From Candidatus Thorarchaeota archaeon (GTDB lineage Archaea; Asgardarchaeota; Thorarchaeia; Thorarchaeales; Thorarchaeaceae), in NCBI GenBank assembly GCA_018238825.1, contig JABCSP010000154.1:1-5765 (forward strand): a stretch of DNA of 5,765 bases, read 5' to 3'. Below, in pieces: positions 1 through 4,892 of the stretch. The number at the start of each line of letters is the position of its first letter. The stretch's first letter is position 1. The position numbers were made by a program, and so were the translations under genes. Under the pieces are notes generated by a model that did not search any database, had not been told where the DNA came from, and saw only the letters and a list, made by a program, of their open reading frames with translations.

Positions 1-206
1 CCCATACCTGTTCCTGAGATTGTTACTGGATTCCCCTTTGGGGTATAAGCATGATAAGTTACAAGGCCTCGATAGCGAGCTCGCTCTTCGGGATCCTTAA
101 ATTTTGATGCAATTTTTGGAACCCGATCCGGATTACCTGTAATAATGACGACTTCTTCTACGTCGCCTTCCCCAACTCTTAGATGTGGTTGAACTCTGGT
201 CTTCAA
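1..206 (-). CDS. Nucleoside phosphorylase (uridine phosphorylase-like), N-terminal part, cut by window edge
   Basis: This gene encodes the first 68 residues of a PNP/UDP-family nucleoside phosphorylase, which splits nucleosides with phosphate into base and ribose-1-phosphate for salvage in the cytoplasm. Seen in the sequence: an early His (H8, before L-R-V-G-E-G-D); the phosphate-loop motif G24-N-P-D-R28 followed by V-P-K-I-A, very close to the G-D-P-D-R-V-E-K-I-A of E. coli Udp; and a SGTGM strand-loop at 64-68. Family knowledge: the Gly, the Arg and the early His line the phosphate site. The usual Asp of the loop is Asn here. I chose a TTG start at 206 because AGGTGA (217-212) lies 5 nt upstream and a TATA-like box lies about 25 bp upstream. 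A GTG at 215 is in frame but overlaps that Shine-Dalgarno and directly follows a TAG. The C-terminal substrate-specificity region lies outside the window, so uridine versus purine preference is open. Confidence 0.88.
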   Translation of the reverse strand, partial: MKTRVQPHLRVGEGDVEEVVIITGNPDRVPKIASKFKDPEERARYRGLVTYHAYTPKGNPVTISGTGM

Positions 207-211
207 TTGAT

Positions 212-217
212 TCACCT
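212..217 (-). promoter_or_regulatory. Ribosome binding site AGGTGA that favours the TTG start of the nucleoside phosphorylase
   Basis: On the minus strand AGGTGA lies 5 nt before the TTG at 206 and matches the archaeal anti-Shine-Dalgarno. The alternative GTG start at 215 sits inside this motif, so the two starts exclude each other as optimal initiation sites. Confidence 0.5.
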
Positions 218-223
218 AGGAAT

Positions 224-233
224 CTAATATATC
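224..233 (-). promoter_or_regulatory. Possible TATA box for the nucleoside phosphorylase
   Basis: GATATATTAG on the minus strand is centred about 23-25 bp before the TTG start at 206. That is the distance expected for an archaeal TATA box driving a leaderless or very short-leader mRNA. There is no experimental support, and AT-rich matches are common here. Confidence 0.3.
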
Positions 234-271
234 AGTACTCACTTTTCACTGTTGGGATTTGGAGATATAGA

Positions 272-466
272 CTAGCAGGAGTTTGACCTAATCCGTTGTA
301 CAATACAATTTACACATACCCATTTTCCACTGATGAAAAAGGACTTGCCAAAACTAGGAGAAGTTGTATCACAGACGTTACATCGATTTGCACTTGTTTC
401 AAAGTTCTCTGTCAAGAATACTAAGAGAAGGGACATTAACTTGGTATTCGATCTTTCAATCAGCAT
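272..466 (-). CDS. Possible small zinc-ribbon protein (64 aa), uncertain
   Basis: This short open frame has two well-spaced CxxC knuckles, C29-N-V-C32 and C51-V-N-C54, separated by 18 residues. The second is preceded by G-K-W-V, the usual look of a zinc ribbon. Residues 1-28 show no recognisable motif and 12-18 are hydrophobic. The stop lies about 65 nt before the nucleoside phosphorylase start on the same strand, so the two could be co-transcribed. Against it: the ATG directly follows an in-frame TAG, no Shine-Dalgarno precedes it, and the nearest minus-strand TATA-like sequence (545-568) would leave a leader of roughly 60 nt. A later start, such as the TTG at codon 18, is possible. If real, it would bind one zinc ion; its role is unknown. 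The overlapping plus-strand frame in this region has no such motif. Confidence 0.35.
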   Translation of the reverse strand: MLIERSNTKLMSLLLVFLTENFETSANRCNVCDTTSPSFGKSFFISGKWVCVNCIVQRIRSNSC

Positions 467-540
467 CTATGAACACTTCATTGAATTATCAGACGAGTCC
501 CTTATTATCTCCCCACCTTATGAAAAATGATAGAAAAATC

Positions 541-568
541 ACTAGTATAATATAGAGATATATTTTAA
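541..568 (+). promoter_or_regulatory. AT-rich promoter region with TATA-like elements ahead of the zinc-ribbon gene
   Basis: Two TATA-like elements, AGTATAATATAG (544-555) and GATATATTTTAA (557-568), lie roughly 30-45 bp before the ATG at 593. The upstream one would give a leader of about 20 nt that keeps the Shine-Dalgarno-like GAGTGA at 581-586. The downstream one would give an almost leaderless mRNA. Both are close to symmetric, so they could also serve minus-strand transcription. Confidence 0.4.
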
Positions 569-592
569 CAGAATAGCATTGAGTGAATTCCA

Positions 593-970
593 ATGAGCCA
601 GACTATCAACTTTGAATACTACTGTTACCGATGTGGTACAAAGAATGGGCTTACCTTACCATGCCCTAATGCTCCAGAATACCATCAAACTAAGTTACAT
701 TGTCAAAACTGTAGTGATGATACGCAAGTATTGTTGAGCCACTGTCCTTCATGTTCACGATTTGTCTACTGGATTGACGATATGTCAATTCCCGATCTTG
801 TTTCTGGTTTTGCACGATATATGGTTCATAGCATACAAACCATGATTGACAAAGCTGCAATGCAAGGAGCAACAATCGGAATTGATACACCAGACAAGTA
901 CCCAATCAATGCAACTTGTCCTTGTGGGAATAAATTTACTATTGAAATGCCAATCCCTGATTTAGATTAG
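593..970 (+). CDS. Double zinc-ribbon protein of unknown function (125 aa)
   Basis: I do not recognise a named family. Nine cysteines are visible. C11-Y-R-C14 pairs naturally with C37-Q-N-C40 as a first zinc ribbon, with an extra C24 and H36 between or beside them. C51-P-S-C54 pairs with C109-P-C111-G as a second site. The second site is split by a 54-residue insert (55-108) that is mostly helical, rich in Ile and Met, and includes W60-I-D-D. The spacing C-P-C is one residue shorter than a normal knuckle. The protein has no signal peptide or membrane span and ends acidic (P-D-L-D). The ATG at 593 is supported by GAGTGA 6 nt upstream. Zinc ribbons of this size in archaea usually bind nucleic acid or a partner protein, but the sequence does not say which. 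The gene stands alone, with a convergent neighbour 31 bp downstream. Confidence 0.85.
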   Translation: MSQTINFEYYCYRCGTKNGLTLPCPNAPEYHQTKLHCQNCSDDTQVLLSHCPSCSRFVYWIDDMSIPDLVSGFARYMVHSIQTMIDKAAMQGATIGIDTPDKYPINATCPCGNKFTIEMPIPDLD

Positions 971-1001
971 AAGACGAGAAAGATCCATCGCGCGACCTGA
1001 T

Positions 1002-2285
1002 TTAGCAAAAGTAGAGGTATATTGCACTCTCAAGTTTGGGAAAGAGTGTTTCAACAATCAGTCTTATACCACTACTAACGATGAAGTCGATGTTGTTCTG
1101 CTTTAACTCTTTGATGCTGTATGCACCAAGGATTAGTCTTACGAGGTCCTGAGGTGGGGAACGGAATGCACGATTCTCATCCACCTCCTGTGGACCTAAA
1201 TCTGTAACATCAACTATCTTGCCATTAGTGAATTTGAGAACGTAACAATTCTGAAATGTGTTCATAATGACGTCATAAGTGAAGCCTTCGAACATCGTTC
1301 CTTCCAGACGTTTTTCAAGAACTGGTGATATCTTCTTTAGAAACTCAACCATACTTGGGATGCGAATTTGATACTTCCACCCGGCTCCAACATATCCACC
1401 AAAATTCTCCATAACTTTGGATAGGTTATTGCAAGAAGGACCCTGAGAGCTAAGAAGAGGGATATTGCTTTGCAGTGCTTCTTCACGAATAAACTGAAAC
1501 ACCCGAAGCACACCATCATATGTTGGAATGCTACTTTCAATCACATTCATTGTGGACTTATTGGGTGAACTATCCTTGCTGATGTTCTTAACAAGTCGGA
1601 AGTATCCAATAGTTTTGGAACCATCAATCACCACATACGTTAGGAACTCATTCTCAAACTGCCGCTTATACTTCTCCTGAATTTCCCAGAGATCCTTACT
1701 TCTAGGAACGTATACTAACAAATCACGATTATGTTCATCAAATAGCTCCATCATAGCAGGAATATCTTTCTTCTCTGCAAGTCGGACTTTGAGTTTCATG
1801 TACTCTGGAGGTTTTTTCGTATCGAATGGGGGTATCTGATTTGTGCGGGTCCAGACTGTTCGGTCCATTGGAATAACAAAATCGTACCCAAACTGACGAT
1901 AATAATAGGGAATTCCTTGAATCGTGGAAAGATCATACTTGCCATCGAAAAGCACGCTGTCAAAGTGAGTATGTAATAGTCGGTTGAAGCCTCTCCTTCG
2001 ATACTCCTTCAAAGTGCCAACCCAACCTAATTCAAGATTTCGAAGAGGAATGTTTTCATAATTCCATATACTAGGAATGGAATTTAGAGCTGATACTATG
2101 AGGTCCTTATCGAGATCACGAATATAGTAATTCATCTCTCTACTAAATCCAGGCAGATGGTCAATCTGCCGCCTAAGTTCCCCTGTGTCATCATCAGGAT
2201 GAACTATAGAGTGGAATTTCAGTAATTCCTCTACTTCTTCATCAGTCTGTACTATTCTAAATTCGAATCCGTCAGACAAGTTCAT
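1002..2285 (-). CDS. Eis-like multi-domain GNAT N-acetyltransferase with C-terminal SCP2-like domain
   Basis: This is a predicted cytoplasmic acetyl-CoA-dependent N-acetyltransferase of the Eis type (427 aa; Mycobacterium Eis is about 400). The N-terminal GNAT domain (about 8-145) carries the acetyl-CoA pyrophosphate loop R96-R-R-G-F100 after L-G-W-V-G-T. It then has the Eis hallmark Y-R-Q-F-G-Y134, a stretch containing the Tyr used as general acid in Eis. A second, degenerate GNAT-like domain (about 164-309) starts K-V-R-L-A-E-K-K-D-I-P and ends near W303. Residues 310-427 resemble the SCP2-like domain whose terminal carboxylate acts as base in Eis; here the last residue is Cys. The ATG at 2285 is preferred because GAGTGA lies 8 nt upstream; a GTG at 2297 (four more residues, overlapping the upstream stop) is the alternative. 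It follows the AfpA-like gene with a 4-nt gap, so the two should be co-transcribed. Substrate unknown: Eis relatives acetylate amines, aminoglycosides or lysines. Confidence 0.82.
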   Translation of the reverse strand: MNLSDGFEFRIVQTDEEVEELLKFHSIVHPDDDTGELRRQIDHLPGFSREMNYYIRDLDKDLIVSALNSIPSIWNYENIPLRNLELGWVGTLKEYRRRGFNRLLHTHFDSVLFDGKYDLSTIQGIPYYYRQFGYDFVIPMDRTVWTRTNQIPPFDTKKPPEYMKLKVRLAEKKDIPAMMELFDEHNRDLLVYVPRSKDLWEIQEKYKRQFENEFLTYVVIDGSKTIGYFRLVKNISKDSSPNKSTMNVIESSIPTYDGVLRVFQFIREEALQSNIPLLSSQGPSCNNLSKVMENFGGYVGAGWKYQIRIPSMVEFLKKISPVLEKRLEGTMFEGFTYDVIMNTFQNCYVLKFTNGKIVDVTDLGPQEVDENRAFRSPPQDLVRLILGAYSIKELKQNNIDFIVSSGIRLIVETLFPKLESAIYLYFC

Positions 2286-2289
2286 GATA

Positions 2290-2853
2290 TCAGTCACTCT
2301 CTCTTTTCAGTTTAATAAGATTGTTAACAGAATTGCCAATCTCAGAAGGGGAACTGAGAATCTTTAGACGTTCCATGTTCCGTAAGCGTTCAATATTTTC
2401 CAAATCTATTGCTCTAGGAGTTATTGTGAAGTCGATACCATCAGGCCCTACTGTATCAATAGGTGTGCTAGATTGATCCACGGGATATAGAATGACAGGT
2501 GTAGTTCCTTTCAGCGTCTGTGCCACTGCGTTTGTGATTAACGTGTCAGCAATCCCATAAGCTATCTTTGCAGTTGAGTTAGCTGTTAAGGGTGCTACAA
2601 GCAGTAGATCATATTTTCCAATCTGTAAAGGACCGGCAATGAAAGGAACATTAGCATCAGTTTCTGTCGTCACTTTATCAAAGGATTTTTCGAGTTTATC
2701 CCATAGCTTATACCATCGAAGTACCTGTTCACCAGCTTTGGAAACTATCACTGTGATTTTCAAATTCGTTTCTTCTTTCAACTGAATCATATAATCTAGA
2801 ATCTCTTCTATTCTATCACCAGACCCAGTAATTCCCCAAACAATTCTAGCCAA
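2290..2853 (-). CDS. afpA: Archaeoflavoprotein AfpA-like FMN flavoprotein
   Basis: This 187-aa protein belongs to the Flavoprotein superfamily (with UbiX and Dfp) and matches the AfpA branch almost end to end. Visible are R-I-V-W-G-I-T-G-S-G-D (3-13, first strand and FMN phosphate loop), R46-W-Y-K-L-W51, A67-N-V-P-F71, G79-K-Y-D-L-L-L-V-A-P88-L-T-A-N92, and A95-K-I-A-Y-G-I-A-D-T-L-I-T-N108, the signature shared with Archaeoglobus AfpA. Archaeoglobus AfpA binds FMN and accepts electrons from ferredoxin; its physiological acceptor is not settled. The protein should be soluble and oligomeric. I set the start at TTG 2853 because homologues begin directly at the W-G-I-T-G strand. The frame stays open to an ATG at 2925, but those 24 extra residues (Tyr/Phe-rich) fall in the divergent promoter region and look untranslated. 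No good Shine-Dalgarno is seen, and a TTG at 2862 is also possible. It lies upstream of the acetyltransferase in one operon. Confidence 0.88.
   Translation of the reverse strand: MARIVWGITGSGDRIEEILDYMIQLKEETNLKITVIVSKAGEQVLRWYKLWDKLEKSFDKVTTETDANVPFIAGPLQIGKYDLLLVAPLTANSTAKIAYGIADTLITNAVAQTLKGTTPVILYPVDQSSTPIDTVGPDGIDFTITPRAIDLENIERLRNMERLKILSSPSEIGNSVNNLIKLKRESD
2294..2299 (-). promoter_or_regulatory. Ribosome binding site GAGTGA deciding the acetyltransferase start
   Basis: GAGTGA on the minus strand overlaps the last codons of the flavoprotein gene and lies 8 nt before the ATG at 2285. The competing GTG at 2297 sits inside the motif and has no properly spaced Shine-Dalgarno of its own. 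Confidence 0.45.
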
Positions 2854-2887
2854 TTCTATCAAATCTTTGTAGTAACATAGAAACAGA

Positions 2888-2897
2888 AATACGTATC
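2888..2897 (-). promoter_or_regulatory. Possible TATA box for the AfpA-acetyltransferase operon
   Basis: AGATACGTAT on the minus strand, preceded by an A-run resembling a purine-rich BRE, lies about 35-44 bp before the TTG at 2853. It would give a short leader of about 15 nt. The match to the archaeal TATA consensus is weak. Confidence 0.25.
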
Positions 2898-2920
2898 TTT
2901 TTTCAATGACAAATGGAAAG

Positions 2921-2928
2921 TACAATAG
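2921..2928 (+). promoter_or_regulatory. Possible BRE/TATA element for the LLM oxidoreductase pair
   Basis: GGAAAG (2915-2920) followed by TACAATAG lies about 40 bp before the ATG at 2965. It would place the transcription start near 2949, inside the inverted repeat at 2947-2960. The match is weak; position is the main support. Confidence 0.25.
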
Positions 2929-2946
2929 TGAGAACTGTAGTAGAAA

Positions 2947-2960
2947 TGTAACAGGTTACA
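2947..2960. promoter_or_regulatory. Perfect inverted repeat TGTAAC-AG-GTTACA, candidate operator
   Basis: Two exact 6-bp arms with a 2-bp spacer end 4 bp before the ATG of the first LLM gene. The repeat overlaps both the predicted transcription start and the only Shine-Dalgarno-like sequence (AGGT, 2953-2956). A dimeric repressor bound here would block transcription or early elongation of the LLM pair. In RNA the arms could also pair and hide the ribosome binding site. I saw no second copy of the full palindrome in the window. The lrp-like gene at 4870-5765 is one candidate binder, by proximity only. Confidence 0.45.
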
Positions 2961-2964
2961 GACT

Positions 2965-3957
2965 ATGTATAGAGCAAGTGTTGGTATAACCACAAGTATG
3001 AATGTGAGCGCTACCAACTGGATAGGTGAAAACGCAGAGTCCCTTGGAATTGATGGTATCTGGGTGGGAGAGGATATTGGGATTGGGCAAGAAACTTCTA
3101 TCCTCACTGCGGACCTGCTAAGTAAGACCAGAGATGTAAGAGTGGGAACTGGGATTGTGCCAATCACGATTCACAACATTGCTACTATCGCACGAGCCGC
3201 CCTTACACTTCAAGAGATTGGAAATGGTCGGTACATTCAAGGCTTAGGGGTTGGAGGGATTCAAGACCTCATCAAACAGGGGAAACAGCTGACTAGACCA
3301 GTTACTGAGTTGCGGAAATCTACTCACGTACTTAGACAGCTTTTCAAAACAGAAGCAGTCACGATACAAACCGAATTAATGAAACTCAGAGAATTTAGCC
3401 TTAGAATAAATGAACCAGTCAACATACCAATCTTCTATGGGGTTCGAGGTCCCCAGATGTTAAAGCTGGCTGGAAAGGTAGCAGACGGAGTAATTCTATC
3501 AGGACCAATAGATTACATCAGATATGCTATAGAAGTAGTAGATGAAGCCGCATCGAATGTGGGAAGGTCCACAGATGAAGTAGAGAAAGTTGTCTGGCTT
3601 CCAACAATTCCAACCTTCAAAGGAGGGAGTGAAAAACTTGCGAAGAGGGTTGTAGCTCTCGTTGTTGCAGATACTCCAGAACAAGTGCTTGATTTGCTTG
3701 ATATAGACAGCGAATGGATAGACAAAATCCGAAATGGTGTTTCAAAATCAGGACCAAAAGGAGGTGCAGAGTTCATTGATCAACATCTCATTGACATCTT
3801 TGCAATATCAGGAACCTGTGATCAAATAGTAGATAAATTCGAAATGATTCATGATCTGGGCGCCACTGAAGTAGTACTAGGACCACCATTCAGCGGTGAT
3901 TGGAGAGAGGCAATGACCGAGATATTCCGAGAGATACACTTGAGGAGGGACAAGTGA
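2965..3957 (+). CDS. LLM-family (luciferase-like / Mer-like) F420- or flavin-dependent oxidoreductase, first of a tandem pair
   Basis: A 330-aa TIM-barrel protein of the bacterial luciferase-like superfamily, similar in length and motifs to methylene-tetrahydromethanopterin reductase and other F420-dependent enzymes. Visible are the first barrel strand A-S-V-G-I (4-8), G31-I-W-V-G-E36-D, R59-V-G-T-G-I (59-64, the strand before the cofactor-pocket loop), the segment N87-G-R-Y-I-Q-G-L-G-V-G-G98, and I156-F-Y-G-V-R-G-P-Q-M165 followed by A-D-G-V-I-L. Family knowledge: these loops hold F420 or FMN. The Mer version M-G-A-Q-G-P-K is altered to Y-G-V-R-G-P-Q, so it is unlikely to be orthologous Mer. 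The ATG at 2965 is kept because it precedes the first barrel strand by three residues; a weak AGGT lies 8 nt upstream. It is transcribed divergently from the AfpA operon and coupled to the next gene. Substrate and cofactor (F420 versus FMN) cannot be read from the sequence. Confidence 0.87.
   Translation: MYRASVGITTSMNVSATNWIGENAESLGIDGIWVGEDIGIGQETSILTADLLSKTRDVRVGTGIVPITIHNIATIARAALTLQEIGNGRYIQGLGVGGIQDLIKQGKQLTRPVTELRKSTHVLRQLFKTEAVTIQTELMKLREFSLRINEPVNIPIFYGVRGPQMLKLAGKVADGVILSGPIDYIRYAIEVVDEAASNVGRSTDEVEKVVWLPTIPTFKGGSEKLAKRVVALVVADTPEQVLDLLDIDSEWIDKIRNGVSKSGPKGGAEFIDQHLIDIFAISGTCDQIVDKFEMIHDLGATEVVLGPPFSGDWREAMTEIFREIHLRRDK
3944..3948 (+). promoter_or_regulatory. Strong ribosome binding site GGAGG for the second LLM gene
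   Basis: GGAGG, within GAGGAGGGA (3942-3950), lies 8 nt before the ATG at 3957 and is the best Shine-Dalgarno in the window. It is embedded in the last codons (L-R-R-D-K) of the first LLM gene. It argues against the longer frame opening at the ATG at 3900, which has no ribosome binding site and would overlap the first gene by 58 bp. Confidence 0.75.
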
Positions 3958-4892
3958 TGGAGTGGGGAATTGCAATCAATCTGAGAGAACCTGTATCTGA
4001 GATTATTGAGAAAGCTGTTGTGGCAGACCATGGCGGAATAGATACCGTTTGGATAACTGACTACCCTGCAACAAGATTGTCTCCAATAATAGCTTCAGAA
4101 GTTGCAAAGAAAACAAAGAACTGTAGGATAGGTGTCGGACTGCTCAGTCCTCTCATCTACTCACCACTGCATATAGTGCAAATAATGAATACATTAGTAG
4201 ATATGCATGGAGACCGATTTGACTTACTTCTTGGTCCGGGTGATAGAACGAAACTTCGAGATATTGGAGTTGATTATGGAAATATCTCAACGCTTGTGGA
4301 GAGAATGAGGGAATCGGTGATTACGATACGTGAAAGGTTACAAGACGATAATGAACTTCGTGTGTTTATGGGGGCACAGGGACCGAAAATGATTGAGGTA
4401 TCTACCAGCTGTGATGGAGTGCTGTTGAATTACTCAGATTCTCAAATGATACAATGGGTAATATCACTTCTAGGGGGAAAAACTAAGGATTTCAAAATAG
4501 GCGTATTTCCGCCTTCATTGATTGGCTTTTCTAAACCGTGCAATGAGCATATGGGTATCAAGACTTCAGCCGCAGTTGTTGCTCTAGGGTTAAGTCCATC
4601 AATATTGAGAGAATTCAGATTAAGAGATAATTTACATCCTGTAATTAAGAGGATGAAGGAATTTGGCCTGAGTAATGATATTGTTGAGATGATAGATCAG
4701 AACATACTCGACCGATTCAGTTTGTGTGGTAGTATTGAATCAAATATTAAGTACTTGGGCAATTATCAACAGATAGGAGTCGACATTATAGTGTATGGAC
4801 CTCCACAAGGGGCATCTCTAGAGGGAGTAGAACGATTAGTGGCTGCAAAAAGGGAGCATAACAAGATTACTAGAAGTCCATATAGGGACTGA
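3957..4892 (+). CDS. LLM-family Mer-like oxidoreductase, second of the tandem pair, internally shortened
   Basis: A 311-aa paralogue of the preceding gene that is closer to Mer in its motifs. They are T30-V-W-I-T-D35 (Mer-like W-I-T-D), G59-V-G-L-L-S-P65, R87-F-D-L-L-L-G-P-G-D96 (Mer-like G-P-G-D), and V136-F-M-G-A-Q-G-P-K-M145 (Mer-like). Later regions align with the first gene's tail: F-S-L-C-G-S-I-E near the end against F-A-I-S-G-T-C-D, and I-V-Y-G-P-P-Q against V-V-L-G-P-P-F. Between G-P-G-D and M-G-A-Q-G there are about 44 residues instead of about 62 in the first paralogue, so a segment that usually lies near the active site is missing. The usual A-G-x-x-A-D-G after the glycine motif reads V-S-T-S-C-D-G. 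The ATG at 3957 overlaps the previous TGA by one base and has GGAGG upstream. It may be the partner subunit of the first LLM protein, catalytic or structural. Its 3' end overlaps the convergent regulator gene. Confidence 0.85.
   Translation: MEWGIAINLREPVSEIIEKAVVADHGGIDTVWITDYPATRLSPIIASEVAKKTKNCRIGVGLLSPLIYSPLHIVQIMNTLVDMHGDRFDLLLGPGDRTKLRDIGVDYGNISTLVERMRESVITIRERLQDDNELRVFMGAQGPKMIEVSTSCDGVLLNYSDSQMIQWVISLLGGKTKDFKIGVFPPSLIGFSKPCNEHMGIKTSAAVVALGLSPSILREFRLRDNLHPVIKRMKEFGLSNDIVEMIDQNILDRFSLCGSIESNIKYLGNYQQIGVDIIVYGPPQGASLEGVERLVAAKREHNKITRSPYRD

Larger units (their letters stand above)
207..592. other. Gene-poor stretch between the nucleoside phosphorylase and the zinc-ribbon gene
   Basis: Apart from the doubtful 64-residue minus-strand frame and the promoter-like sequences listed separately, I see no convincing coding sequence, tRNA-like fold, long repeat or terminator hairpin here. 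The frames on the plus strand lack ribosome binding sites and any recognisable motif. The interval separates two divergently oriented genes, so it should hold promoters for both directions. Confidence 0.5.

Noticed and set aside
467..520. Single in-frame TAG between a short upstream frame (ATG at 481) and the 64-residue zinc-ribbon frame, as possible readthrough or pyrrolysine
   Set aside because: The upstream piece is only a few codons from a TAA, shows no motif, and nothing in the window points to pyrrolysine use.
333..555. Two overlapping plus-strand frames of about 63-65 codons in the leader region
   Set aside because: No ribosome binding site, no recognisable motif, and they lie opposite the minus-strand frame that carries zinc-ribbon cysteines.
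570..581. 12-mer AGAATAGCATTG repeated at 5751-5762
   Set aside because: About one 12-base match is expected by chance in a window of this size, and the second copy is inside a coding sequence.
956..1005. Direct repeat CCTGATTTAG (956-965 and 996-1005) around the convergent gene ends, and palindrome TCGCGCGA at 988-995
   Set aside because: One 10-bp repeat lies in coding sequence and the other spans a stop codon. Such short matches are expected by chance, and there is no hairpin plus T-run that would make a terminator.
3900..3956. Longer N-terminus for the second LLM protein starting at the ATG at 3900
   Set aside because: The extra 19 residues precede the first barrel strand, overlap the first LLM gene by 58 bp, and have no ribosome binding site, whereas GGAGG sits 8 nt before the ATG at 3957.
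3499..4031. Minus-strand frames opposite the LLM genes (for example 3513-3776 and 3849-4031)
   Set aside because: They are antisense shadows of well-supported coding sequence, with low-complexity Ser/Thr-rich translations and no start signals.
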